A DNA stretch of 64,000 bases. Origin: CAZRHR01 sp964578885. Its GTDB lineage: Bacteria; Bacteroidota; Bacteroidia; CAIKAF01. Shown in pieces: positions 16,697 to 25,577 of the stretch; within the stretch, counting starts at the first letter, position 1; every line of letters begins with the position of its first letter. Under the pieces are notes generated by a model, which was given only the letters and a program-made list of their open reading frames with translations, had not been told where the DNA came from and searched no databases. A program made the position numbers and the translations under genes. The stretch covers positions 1 through 64,000 of the forward strand of contig CAZOEO010000009.1 of assembly GCA_964578885.1 (NCBI GenBank), read 5' to 3'.

Positions 16697-19303
16697 ATGA
16701 GATTTTTATTTTTCATCTTGAGCTATAGTTTACTGGCTCATGGACTAAGCGGACAAAATATTCAAACGGTAACATCCGCCCAATACGAACAGCTGAAACT
16801 ATCTGGGGCCCTGTCGCCAACCACATTATATACGTTGTCCGATCCCTTGCCACTGACACCCGCACCGCCTTCGCCTTTGGGCGGAGGAAACGCCAGTTGC
16901 GATTGTTATATTCCACCGGATGGCACCTACACTCAAGCCATGCCACCCAATGATGATAGTTTCACCGGTTTTATCAATTTGCCATTTACTTTTTGCTTTT
17001 ATGGTACCAACTATACCGGTCTTTACATTAATAACAATGGAAATGTCACCCTGGACAACCCAAGTGGTACTTTTTCGTCTACAGGTTTTCCTTTTTCAGT
17101 CGGTTCGGCTGTAAAAATGATAGCGCCTTTTTGGGCGGATGTAGATACCCGCGGGCCCGGTTCCGGACAGGTTTGGTATAAAATTACTCCTACAGCCATT
17201 TACATCAATTGGGATGGCGTAGGATATTTCAACAGTCAGGTTGATAAGAAAAACACCTTCCAGCTTATTATGACCAATGGCGCAGATCCGGTCATTGGCA
17301 TTGGAAATAATATTCAGTTTTGTTATAAAGACATGCAGTGGACCACCGGTTCTGCCTCTTCCGGGGTCAATGGGTTTGGTGGTATTCCGGCTACTGTAGG
17401 GGTAAATCAAGGAGACGGTGTAACCTTCTCACAAATAGGTCGGTTCGATGCAGCCGGATCCACCTATTTTGGACCTTATGCCAACAATTCTCAAGTGAGT
17501 TGGCTCGATTTTCAGGAATTTAATTTTAATGTGTGTAGCTCTGACAATTTCCCTCCCATTCCAGTGGGAGTCGCTTCTCGTTGCGATTCCGTAACCGTTT
17601 GCGTAGGAGATACTATCGTGCAAACAGTAACCTTTCTTTCTCCCGAAAATGGACAAGTGACCAACGTGACTGCAAGTAGCGCCATTCCTGGTTTTTCTGT
17701 GCTGAGTTCTGTGCCGGGAAATACAAGTACCATCACGTTTCAAATCATTGCCACCCCGGCCAGTGCCGGTATTGGAACAGTTTCTCTGGTCGCCACAGAC
17801 AATGGAACACCGGCGGCTTCTACCGTGTATGATATTACCTTTAACATTCAGGTAAACAACGTTCCTCCACCGGTCATTACCGGCAATTTATTTGCTTGTC
17901 CAAATGGTACTACCGCCTTGGACGCTGGTGCGGGTTACGACAGTTATCAATGGAATCCGGGTGGTACGGGACAAACCATTAATGTGGGTCCAGGTACCTA
18001 TATTGTTCGAGCTTTTCAGGGCGGTTGTTCAAAAACGGATACGGTAACGGTTCTGCCAGCTTCACCTTATGTTCCTACTGTGATTATGCAACCGGCCATC
18101 GCCTGCGCGCCAACAGATATCATCACACTGAGTACCGCGCCCGGTCCGGTAGTCGGATGGTTGTGGCCGAATGGCTCTACCCAACCTTCGGTACAAGCAC
18201 CCGCATCGGTGTTGGTCAATGGCATTATCGTAACCACGACCGATACGGCAGGCTGCGTATCTACCAGCGCACCCGTAAGTGTCATTATCGATACCAATCA
18301 AGTACATATCACAGGGCCGTCGTCTTTCTGTGAAGGTACTAGCACCACTTTAACAGCTACCGCCGGAATGTTCAATTATGCCTGGAACAATGGCACGCCC
18401 TCCTCTTTTATCAGCATTTCCGGGCCGGGAACCTATGTGATTACGGCCGAAACAGCCAATGGCTGCCCGCGCTCAGATACCTTAAACGTTTCCCTGGATC
18501 CTTTGCCGGTTGGAGACGTTACCCTGGACGTGGTTTGTGGCAATACACTCGCCGAATTTGTTAATACTTTTACCGTGAGTTCAGGAAGTATCATGGGATA
18601 TGCATGGAGTTTTGGCGATGGTGCAACCTCTAATCTGGCCACGCCAATCCATAATTACGCTTCCGAAGGAACATACAACGCCTCCGTGACCTTGGTGACC
18701 GATGCGGGTTGTTCTAAAACCATTGCATTTTCGGTGCCTGTCAAAGAAAATCCTGTGGCCGGAATTCAGCCCGGTGCCGCTTGTTTTCAAAAAATGGCTT
18801 TTTCGCCCATTGTAAATCCTGCGGATAGTATTCAGTCTTATGTATGGAATATGGGCGATGGAAACCAAAGAACGGATTCTTTAAGCTTTATCCACACGTA
18901 CCAAAATCCCGGAAACTATTCTGTTTCACTGGTGGTGATAGATGGTTTTGGTTGCCGTGACTCTGTCACGATACCCGTGGTGGTGGATCCAAGTGCAACG
19001 TTGCCAGATAAACTACCGAATGTGTTGTCCAGAAGTTCTACTTCAGGAAACCATAAATTCGACCTTGAGGCATTTTCACCTCTTTTTAATCAATGTATCA
19101 ATTATACCCTGACCTTTTATAACCGATGGGGCATCACTGTTTTTCAGGTAACAAACCGAACCGACAATCCGGATTTGACCTGCACTCAGTGTTTCATTGG
19201 AAATACGGACACTGGTACCGCCCTCACCGAGGGTACTTACTTTTACTTGTTGGAAGGCGACAATCAGGTCAGATATCAGGGTACGATTAATGTGTTTGAT
19301 TGA
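16697..19303 (+). CDS. Large secreted PKD-domain protein with gliding/T9SS type-B C-terminal domain
   Basis: 868 aa. Signal peptide (1-19), a nidogen-like/beta-sandwich region (about 45-275, including SVGSAVKMIAPFWADVDTRG), Ig-like repeats, and two PKD domains (AWSFGDGATSNL near 635 and VWNMGDGNQRTDS near 718, each followed by an H/Y-x-Y-x5-Y strand). The last ~70 residues (LTFYNRWGITVFQ, then GTYFYLLEG) match the gliding-motility C-terminal family that routes cargo through the type IX secretion system. It is probably a surface or extracellular adhesin-like protein. It is transcribed alone after the strong terminator. Confidence 0.85.
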   Translation: MRFLFFILSYSLLAHGLSGQNIQTVTSAQYEQLKLSGALSPTTLYTLSDPLPLTPAPPSPLGGGNASCDCYIPPDGTYTQAMPPNDDSFTGFINLPFTFCFYGTNYTGLYINNNGNVTLDNPSGTFSSTGFPFSVGSAVKMIAPFWADVDTRGPGSGQVWYKITPTAIYINWDGVGYFNSQVDKKNTFQLIMTNGADPVIGIGNNIQFCYKDMQWTTGSASSGVNGFGGIPATVGVNQGDGVTFSQIGRFDAAGSTYFGPYANNSQVSWLDFQEFNFNVCSSDNFPPIPVGVASRCDSVTVCVGDTIVQTVTFLSPENGQVTNVTASSAIPGFSVLSSVPGNTSTITFQIIATPASAGIGTVSLVATDNGTPAASTVYDITFNIQVNNVPPPVITGNLFACPNGTTALDAGAGYDSYQWNPGGTGQTINVGPGTYIVRAFQGGCSKTDTVTVLPASPYVPTVIMQPAIACAPTDIITLSTAPGPVVGWLWPNGSTQPSVQAPASVLVNGIIVTTTDTAGCVSTSAPVSVIIDTNQVHITGPSSFCEGTSTTLTATAGMFNYAWNNGTPSSFISISGPGTYVITAETANGCPRSDTLNVSLDPLPVGDVTLDVVCGNTLAEFVNTFTVSSGSIMGYAWSFGDGATSNLATPIHNYASEGTYNASVTLVTDAGCSKTIAFSVPVKENPVAGIQPGAACFQKMAFSPIVNPADSIQSYVWNMGDGNQRTDSLSFIHTYQNPGNYSVSLVVIDGFGCRDSVTIPVVVDPSATLPDKLPNVLSRSSTSGNHKFDLEAFSPLFNQCINYTLTFYNRWGITVFQVTNRTDNPDLTCTQCFIGNTDTGTALTEGTYFYLLEGDNQVRYQGTINVFD

Positions 19304-19516
19304 GATTTTGATTTAATCTTTTTAGGTTGGGAATCTAAATGGTGATTGGGAGCAATTGGTTCATTGTGATTTGCTTTCAATTTTTCTAATTTTACGGACA
19401 GGTCACAGCTTTGGGGCCTGTACCGTAAGTTAGATAAGGCTTACAGGGGGGTAAAGGGCTGTTTTTTTGTGACAAGTTATAAATAGAGTTCTAACTTGCA
19501 AACAGCAAATTATCAT
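19304..19516. other. Short region between the T9SS cargo gene and IS3
   Basis: Contains an imperfect hairpin (CCTGTA near 19408 with TACAGG near 19442) and probably the left end of the IS. I could not locate matching terminal repeats. Confidence 0.35.
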
Positions 19517-19783
19517 TTGAAAAAGTCAAGGTTTAACGAGGCACAGATTTTGAAAGTGCTAAAATCCCAAGAAGAGGGTAAAAAGGTTAGTGAGATTTGC
19601 CGTGAGTACGGCATAGCCGAGCCAACCTTTTACAACTGGAAGAGTCGTTATGGCGGAATGACCTTATCGGAGCTACAGCGTGTTAAGGAACTAGAGGCTG
19701 AAAATTCACGACTAAAGCGGTTAGTGGCTGATTTATCCTTAGATAATCAAGTACTTAAGGATATAAACGCAAAAAAGTGGTAA
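19517..19783 (+). CDS. IS3-family OrfA (helix-turn-helix)
   Basis: 88 aa from a TTG start (LKKSRFNEAQILKVL is the family's usual MKKSRF opening); the frame is open back to a TTG at 19496. An HTH_Tnp_1 domain is followed by a leucine-zipper-like helix (ELEAENSRLKRLVADLSL). It ends NAKKW at 19783. The heptamer A AAA AAG at 19771-19777 lies in exactly the phase needed for -1 slippage into orfB, yielding the OrfAB transposase. Confidence 0.88.
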   Translation: MKKSRFNEAQILKVLKSQEEGKKVSEICREYGIAEPTFYNWKSRYGGMTLSELQRVKELEAENSRLKRLVADLSLDNQVLKDINAKKW

Positions 19784-20592
19784 CGCCTTATCAAAAAGAG
19801 CAATGCTTAACTTTTATTCAAGAAGGTTATCCCAAGTTAAGTTATGCTAAGGCGTGTAAATTGGTTAGTTGCTCAAGAACAAACAGGTATTATAAAAAGG
19901 TAATGCCAGAAAAGGATATAGCTGTTAAAGATGCCATTACAAGTGTAGTTGGTACCAGTCGACTAGGGCGTAGGAAGGTAATTGTAAAAGTGCAGAAGAA
20001 GTATCCTGGAATGGGAGCCGCAAAAATCAGACGCGTGTATGAAAAGGAAGGTTTTTCACTCTACAAGCGAATGAAGAAAAGACGTATTGATCATCCTGCA
20101 AATCCCATTGAAGTTCCATTATCTCCCAATGTCGAATGGGCCATGGATTTCATGTCTGATTCGCTCGTTAATGGGAAAAAGTTTAGAACACTAAACATTG
20201 TTGATCAATGCAATCGAAAATGCCTAGAAATAGGTATCAATTTCTCGATGCCATCAAGCAAGGTGCTTGAAATCTTGGAAAGAACCATTGCTGAGTATGG
20301 CAAGCCGCTAGGCATTAGAACTGATAATGGCCCCGAGTTTACTTCATATTTATTTCAACAATGGCTGGAGGATAACGATATCGAGTGGATAAAAATACAG
20401 AAAGGAAAACCACAGCAGAATGCCATTGTTGAACGATTTAACAGGACTTACCGTGAGGACATTCTTGACGCTAATTTATTCTTTTCATTGGATCATGTTT
20501 TTGAAGTAACCAAACACTGGAAGGAAGATTAAAACCAAGAAAGGCCTCATGAGTCATTGAACTATCTTCCACCAAATGAATACGCTGTATGA
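19777..20592 (+). pseudogene. IS3-family OrfB transposase interrupted by a late stop codon
   Basis: Integrase-core (rve) protein with DDE residues in WAMDFMSD, RTDNGPEF and NAIVERFNRTYRED. The frame stops at TAA 20530-20532 after WKED, yet continues in the same frame as NQERPHESLNYLPPNEYAV to TGA at 20590-20592, the normal end of this family. A single TAT or TAC to TAA change explains this. The catalytic residues precede the stop, so a protein missing about 20 residues could be made, but activity is doubtful. Confidence 0.85.
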
Positions 20593-20669
20593 TGTAGGTT
20601 TTTGAAGGCATTTTACTCGGAAAATGGTCAAAAAGAAAGACGTTCTATCGAAGGCCTTTCCATTTTCGT

Positions 20670-20789
20670 CGGTTCAATTTATCCCTGATGAGTTGCTCCC
20701 CAGCAGAGCTCATGGCCGTTTCAATTGAACAGTTCAAATTTCAATTTAATCAACTATATTTACAAACTGTCGAAAAAGGCAGCCACTTA
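20670..20789 (-). repeat. Dispersed repeat, copy B (inverted relative to 1768-1879)
   Basis: The reverse complement aligns with 1768-1879, starting at TAAGTGGCTGCC and ending at TTGAACCG, with an eight-base length difference in the looser half. It lies about 80 bases beyond the IS3 orfB end. No coding capacity. Confidence 0.65.
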
Positions 20790-20792
20790 CCT

Positions 20793-20961
20793 TTTGCCAT
20801 TCTACAAAGTATAGGCTAGGGGAGAAGTATATTTCTGCCATTTGGAATAAATGGGTGGAAAAGATCGGCCAACAGCGTATTGTATGGTCTACAAAGGGGA
20901 AAACAAATCTTTAAGTCCAAACGATACGTGATTTCTTCTCGCTTTTGCTTCCATTAAGCAC
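20793..20961. other. Gene-free stretch between repeat copy B and the tRNA-Leu terminator
   Basis: About 170 bases. A short minus/plus coding-like fragment (ISAIWNKWVEKIGQQRI-like on the plus strand) has no start or family that I can support. Nothing else seen. Confidence 0.35.
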
Positions 20962-20998
20962 AAAAAAATAGCCAATAAATTTTGTATTTATTGGCTAT
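20962..20998 (-). terminator. Terminator after tRNA-Leu
   Basis: Perfect 12-bp arms ATAGCCAATAAA and TTTATTGGCTAT; read on the minus strand it ends in a T run. Confidence 0.85.
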
Positions 20999-21006
20999 CT
21001 AAAGTG

Positions 21007-21088
<82 letters not shown>

Positions 21089-21102
21089 AACGATTGAGGT
21101 CG

Positions 21103-21110
21103 CAAAAATA
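21103..21110 (-). promoter_or_regulatory. Promoter -7 box (TATTTTTG) of tRNA-Leu
   Basis: Exact TAnnTTTG on the minus strand, 14 nt upstream of the mature tRNA 5' end. Confidence 0.6.
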
Positions 21111-21163
21111 TCTATTCTTATGGAATTACCAAAGGGAAGCGTGTTTTTTTCCTGGATAGGCAA

Positions 21164-22798
21164 TTACCATGTAATGGTTACAGCTCCATTAGATCCGGAG
21201 CTAGCTCCACCACCTAACAAACTATTTACATTGGTGGCTCCGGGAATGGCATAATTAGATCCACCGCCACCGGATCCACAACCACAGCTGCTGCAGCCAA
21301 TATTAGTATTTCCACCGCCGCCGCCTGTGAATCCTCCTCCTCCACCGCCGCCGCCGGAAAGTCTTTCCTGGGTACTTCCGCAACCTCCCGTTCCACCGGA
21401 ACCTCCGCCTCCATATCCTCCTGCACCCGCCGTAAATGTGCATGATCCGGTTTGTGAAATACCTCCACTCAATCCAAATCCGCCACCACCGCCTCCTGTT
21501 CCGCCGTCACCAGTCGTATTTCCGCCATTTCCACCGCCATTCACATTGCCCGCTCCTCCAGGAAAATTACCTGTACCACCGGCTCCTCCTGCTGGATTTG
21601 CGCCGTTGTTTCCTCCAAGTCCTCCGCTTCCGCAAGGTCCACTTCCGCCTGTGCCACCTCCACCATCTCCTCCGTTTCCAATGCTACATCCTTCTGAACC
21701 TGGTGCACCGCCACCGCCGCCTGCCGTAACTACATGTGCGTTGGCTGTGGTCAGTAATCCGGAAAATCCGCCGCCACCGCCGCCGGCTCTGCCACTCGCA
21801 GGTCCACCTGCACCACCTACAATCACCCTGTATTGTGTTCCTGGAGTTACAGGAATTGTGGCGGTTATTCTTCCGCCGCTTCCACCGCTAGAGGTGCCAC
21901 CTCCTCCGCCTGCTCCTGATGCATTCACTGTGATTTGACAGACATTCGGGGGGACCGTCCAGTTTTGAATTCCTCCGGAAAATGAAAAGCTTGCGCTTCC
22001 ACCTGTCTGACAGGCCGTGATGACTACATTTTGCGTACTGGTGCTGGTGCAGCCAGACGATAGGTCCGTGGTTGTTAAACTGGCAGTATAGGTCCCGGCA
22101 CTGTTGAAAACTACAGATGGATTCGCCTGGGAAGAAGTAGATGGATTCCCTCCTGAAAAAGACCAAGCGTAGCTTACACCCGAACTGGCTGAAGGGGTGA
22201 ATGTAACCGGCGAAACGGTGTTACCCGGATTCGGACTAAAATTAAATGTGGAAACGGGTGTGCCCGGTGTACAATTGACCACCGTTATGGTATTGGTATC
22301 CGCATTAGAGCAACCCAAAGGATCCGTTACCGTTAAAATTACCTGATAAGTACCTGCTACACTCCAACTCGTTGAGAAGCTGTTTCCTGAACCTGTCGCC
22401 GGATTACCACCCGTCGCCGACCATTGATAACTGAGTCCGGATTGGGAGGGGGTAAACACTACCGTTGCGCCGGTACCAGCCGTAGAAAGTAAACTCGTAA
22501 AATTGGCATTTGGTGCCGCAGGACAATTGCATGCCGACTTGACCCAACCCGAAGGCATGAACACCTCAACACATTCACTTGTAACGTTATAAATCTGTAA
22601 TCCTATGGCCGGACTTTGGATAGCATTTCTTTGAGTTTGAGTTAATCTGGGCAATAAAAAACCTTGTTGCGTCGAATTTAATTCCAAAATGGCGGAAGGA
22701 TCCGGCGTACCACCAGGTGTAGGCGAAACCAAAACACCCTGAGCTCTCAAAGCTCCGAAACCTAAAATGATGGAAAAAACAACGGATAAATGCTTCAT
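21164..22798 (-). CDS. Secreted PKD and glycine-rich surface protein
   Basis: 544 aa. Signal peptide (about 1-19), a short opening found in Bacteroidota cell-surface proteins (GGTPDPSAILELNSTQQGFLLPR), two PKD-like domains (YQWSATGGNPATGSG and YAWSFSGGNPSTSS), then a glycine-rich domain of about 260 residues (residues 285-544) in which Gly makes up roughly half. It ends in the beta strand NGAVTITW. There is no recognisable T9SS sorting domain, so its route to the surface is unclear. The glycine codons make the opposite strand look like a proline-rich ORF, which is a shadow. Confidence 0.8.
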   Translation of the reverse strand: MKHLSVVFSIILGFGALRAQGVLVSPTPGGTPDPSAILELNSTQQGFLLPRLTQTQRNAIQSPAIGLQIYNVTSECVEVFMPSGWVKSACNCPAAPNANFTSLLSTAGTGATVVFTPSQSGLSYQWSATGGNPATGSGNSFSTSWSVAGTYQVILTVTDPLGCSNADTNTITVVNCTPGTPVSTFNFSPNPGNTVSPVTFTPSASSGVSYAWSFSGGNPSTSSQANPSVVFNSAGTYTASLTTTDLSSGCTSTSTQNVVITACQTGGSASFSFSGGIQNWTVPPNVCQITVNASGAGGGGGTSSGGSGGRITATIPVTPGTQYRVIVGGAGGPASGRAGGGGGGFSGLLTTANAHVVTAGGGGGAPGSEGCSIGNGGDGGGGTGGSGPCGSGGLGGNNGANPAGGAGGTGNFPGGAGNVNGGGNGGNTTGDGGTGGGGGGFGLSGGISQTGSCTFTAGAGGYGGGGSGGTGGCGSTQERLSGGGGGGGGFTGGGGGNTNIGCSSCGCGSGGGGSNYAIPGATNVNSLLGGGASSGSNGAVTITW

Positions 22799-22918
22799 AC
22801 AGTTCGATTTATAGCTGGGTTTCCTATTTTTTTTAAAAGATGATTTCTTTCAAAATCATAGGTTTAAATATACTCATTTTAAAAATGAGAAAGGTGATTC
22901 ATTGAAAAATCAGCCCCA

Positions 22919-24634
22919 TCAGGAGGTGACTTTGGTAGACAAAGTATATAAGCTCATTTCGTTCTCTTTTCCTTTCAACTTTAGGCTGGCCACATATTTG
23001 GGCTGGATTCCCGGCAATAAATCAAGTTTTTTCAGCAGTAATTCACTAATTAAAACTTGGGTACCGAGTGGTTTACATTGATTGAGCATGCGTTCTGCTG
23101 TATTCAATACTTCACCATGGAAAACGATTTCTGTTTTGTACTTTCCCACTTCTCCCGCAATTACAGAACCTCCATGAAGCGCTACTTTGAAATCTGGAAT
23201 AAAGCCAAATTTCTGTAAGTACATGGGCGCCGATTTGTCCATTTGCTTGCGAAGCCTAAAATAACAACGCACACAGGTCGAAAGTCGTAATCCTTCCTTC
23301 ATCTCCCAGCTAATTACCACTTCATCTCCTACATATTGATAAATTTCTCCTTTTGAACGAGAAATAGGGCCGGCCATATCTCTGAAAAACATCGCAAGAA
23401 GTTCATGATACTTGGTTAATTCCATGGTTTCTGCCATCCGTGTAGATGAATTCAAGTCTACGAACATGAAAATCCGGTCTTCCTGAACGGGTTTAAAATA
23501 ACGGCCCCGCATATAATTCCATAGCACCCTTGGCCCAACAATCCGGCCCGTTAATTTGATGAAATTCAAAATTAAACTGATGAGTAGGGCAGACCAGCCC
23601 ATCAACATCAAAGAATCCAGGGATAACAGGTACTTATAACTGGCTTGTAAACTTTCAGCAGGTAAATTGACCCAGGTGGCCCATTCCGGCACTTGATGAA
23701 ATACCACCAGGGCGAAACCTTGGGCACTTAAAAATAGAATCACCAGTCCCAGGGTTCCTAGGATTAAGGTAATCGGGAAACTGAACCGGCGTACCAAACG
23801 GGCTTCGAAGATCGGATCAAAAAGTTTGAGCCCAAGTCCAATGCAGATTCCGGCAAAAGCACCTACGAGCCAAGCCTCTATTTTTACGCCCCAAACCGCT
23901 AAACTTAAAGAAAGTCCAACGCCCATCCCAAGCACCAAAACCCAGAAAAACCGAACAAACCAAAGATATATCTCACTTAACTTCCTTAGATAAATCAAAT
24001 GAATGCCATGATTGTCTTTGTCCAAACTTTCGCTGATGGCTTTTAATCTGCGCTGGTTATTCTGTCTTTCAAAGCCATATGTTTTGCTCGCATATTCTGT
24101 GAAAAACTGCGTTTCTTCTAAATATTGCAACTGGACGTCGGTCCATTCTAAGTCGGTGTACGTTTTTTGAAGGTACGTTTCCCATTCTTGCCTAAGATGT
24201 TCCCCTAGCTGAATAAAATAACTGGCGCCCATGGCAATACGATCCGCATCTATCAATATTTTCTCTGAAAGATCGGAAGGTACATGCCGAAATTTGGTGG
24301 CCATAATAAGCCTCCGAATCTCTGTAATGCGCCGCTCATCTACCATGATTTCTTCCAGAAACTTTTGTGCCATTTGCTGGCTTTCTTCTTCATGACCCAC
24401 ATAATTCTTTAAATATCCAATGTCATGAAACCAGGCAGCAATCACTAAATTTTCTAAGGCTTCTCCTTGTATTCCTTCGGCTTCACCAATTTCCATCGTG
24501 GCGTCTACCACACGTTCTGTATGCTCGAGGTTATGATACGTAAGGGTGGCCGGTAGCTCTTTTGTAAATTTTCGCTTAACAAAATGACTTACAGCACGAA
24601 CAATGCCACTATCTAAAGTGTTTTTTGATTCCAT
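22919..24634 (-). CDS. HD phosphohydrolase - transmembrane - class III nucleotidyl cyclase fusion
   Basis: 571 aa. An N-terminal HD domain (about 25-190) has H34/H38 (YHNLEHTE), H70-D71 (WFHDIGY) and D129. Four membrane helices follow (about 226-247, 252-272, 287-307, 341-359). The C-terminal cyclase domain (388-565) has metal aspartates D393 (MFVDLNSS) and D437 (QYVGDEVV) and the transition-state pair N511/R515. The two purine-specifying positions (Lys and Asp in mammalian adenylyl cyclases) align with Q433 and V504. So the catalytic core looks intact, but cAMP versus cGMP cannot be assigned. The gene starts within the last 22 bases of xerD and is probably co-transcribed with it. Confidence 0.85.
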   Translation of the reverse strand: MESKNTLDSGIVRAVSHFVKRKFTKELPATLTYHNLEHTERVVDATMEIGEAEGIQGEALENLVIAAWFHDIGYLKNYVGHEEESQQMAQKFLEEIMVDERRITEIRRLIMATKFRHVPSDLSEKILIDADRIAMGASYFIQLGEHLRQEWETYLQKTYTDLEWTDVQLQYLEETQFFTEYASKTYGFERQNNQRRLKAISESLDKDNHGIHLIYLRKLSEIYLWFVRFFWVLVLGMGVGLSLSLAVWGVKIEAWLVGAFAGICIGLGLKLFDPIFEARLVRRFSFPITLILGTLGLVILFLSAQGFALVVFHQVPEWATWVNLPAESLQASYKYLLSLDSLMLMGWSALLISLILNFIKLTGRIVGPRVLWNYMRGRYFKPVQEDRIFMFVDLNSSTRMAETMELTKYHELLAMFFRDMAGPISRSKGEIYQYVGDEVVISWEMKEGLRLSTCVRCYFRLRKQMDKSAPMYLQKFGFIPDFKVALHGGSVIAGEVGKYKTEIVFHGEVLNTAERMLNQCKPLGTQVLISELLLKKLDLLPGIQPKYVASLKLKGKENEMSLYTLSTKVTS

Positions 24635-25515
24635 GGGTGAAAAGTTAGCATTTGCTCTTGTAAAAATCTTCGATCCAAATGAGTGTAAATTTCAGTGGTC
24701 ACAATGGAAGCGTGACCCAAAAGTTCTTGTACCACACGCAAATCTGCTCCGCCCTCCACCAAATGCGTGGCAAAAGCATGGCGCAGACTGTGCGGACTAA
24801 TGTTTTTTCGGACGCCGGACATGGAGGCCGCCTTTTTAACCGTTAAAAAGAAAGACTGACGGGTGAGGGGACTACCTCTGCGATTTAAAAAAAGGATGTT
24901 GCGACCAGCAGGCTTTTCAGGAAAATGAACCCTCACATGCTGAAGGTAATGCATCACTGAGGCCAAAGGCTCCGGACCAATGGGAACCAAACGCTCCTTA
25001 TTTCCTTTCCCGATGACCTGAATAAATCCATCTTCTGCGTGAAGCCATGAAATTTTGAAAGTAATTAACTCGCTAACCCTCAATCCGCAACCATAGGCCA
25101 TTTGAAGCATCGCATAATTTCTTTCTCCTTCTAATGTACTTCGGTCTACACTACCCAGCATGGCATCCACTTCTTCAATTCCGAGTACCTCCGGTAAATG
25201 TCGGGCTAGCCGCGGAAACTCCACAAGGCTAAAAGCATCAGGAACCGCGGAACCATTTTCTGCCAGAAATCGGTAAAAAGTACGAATACCGGAAATCATC
25301 CTGGCCTGCGTTCGGGCCGATAACCCAAGGGCAGATAGATCTTGTGCAAACGCTGAAGCTTTACCATAATCAGCTTCTAATAATGAAATTTTCTGTAAGT
25401 CTAAAAATGAAAGCCAGGCCTCTATGTCTCTCGAATAGGCGGAAAGGGTATGCGGCGAATGACCCATTTGAAGGGTTAGCCATTGTTGAAAGGAGGCTAA
25501 ATTATCCTGGCTCAT
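24613..25515 (-). CDS. xerD: Site-specific tyrosine recombinase XerD
   Basis: 300 aa, the usual XerC/XerD length. SAM-like N-terminal domain, then catalytic domain with the conserved Arg in YGCGLRVSEL, H-x-x-R in SPHSLRHAFATHL, His in LLGHASIVTT and Tyr in EIYTHL. It resolves chromosome dimers at dif with a XerC partner. The solitary, chromosomal context next to core genes favours XerD over a phage integrase. It is divergent from aroQ, the two promoters facing away from each other across about 60 bp. Confidence 0.9.
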   Translation of the reverse strand: MSQDNLASFQQWLTLQMGHSPHTLSAYSRDIEAWLSFLDLQKISLLEADYGKASAFAQDLSALGLSARTQARMISGIRTFYRFLAENGSAVPDAFSLVEFPRLARHLPEVLGIEEVDAMLGSVDRSTLEGERNYAMLQMAYGCGLRVSELITFKISWLHAEDGFIQVIGKGNKERLVPIGPEPLASVMHYLQHVRVHFPEKPAGRNILFLNRRGSPLTRQSFFLTVKKAASMSGVRKNISPHSLRHAFATHLVEGGADLRVVQELLGHASIVTTEIYTHLDRRFLQEQMLTFHPWNQKTL

Positions 25516-25519
25516 GCTT

Positions 25520-25527
25520 CAAAGGTA
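25520..25527 (-). promoter_or_regulatory. Promoter -7 box (TACCTTTG) of xerD
   Basis: Exact TAnnTTTG, 4 nt before the xerD ATG; points to a leaderless mRNA. Confidence 0.6.
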
Positions 25528-25565
25528 AAGATTATCCATCTTCCCTTTAACTCCCTTTGTTTTAC

Positions 25566-25573
25566 TAAATTTG
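25566..25573 (+). promoter_or_regulatory. Promoter -7 box (TAAATTTG) of the aroQ operon
   Basis: Exact TAnnTTTG, 4 nt before the first aroQ ATG; transcription would start at or just inside that codon. Confidence 0.6.
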
Positions 25574-25577
25574 TTCC

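Larger units (their letters stand above)
19450..20600 (+). mobile_element. IS3-family insertion sequence (ends not resolved)
   Basis: Carries orfA and orfB in the classic overlapping arrangement with a -1 frameshift site. Its termini are not similar to the IS3 end at 1-55 and 11818, so it is a different element. I could not find matching inverted repeats or a target duplication; the right side may be truncated, since a dispersed repeat begins at 20670. Boundaries given are approximate. Confidence 0.75.

Noticed and set aside
16419..16728. Short ORFs (66-94 aa) through the GC-rich element on both strands
   Set aside because: Low-complexity composition, no starts with context, and the sequence is dominated by stem-forming segments.
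21327..21938. 203-aa proline-rich ORF on the plus strand
   Set aside because: Antisense shadow of the glycine codons in the Gly-rich protein gene (GGN read backwards gives NCC proline codons).
24613..25515. Tyrosine recombinase as a phage or island integrase
   Set aside because: Length and motifs are those of XerD, the neighbours are core genes, and no attachment repeats were found at the nearest tRNA (tRNA-Leu, 21.0 kb).
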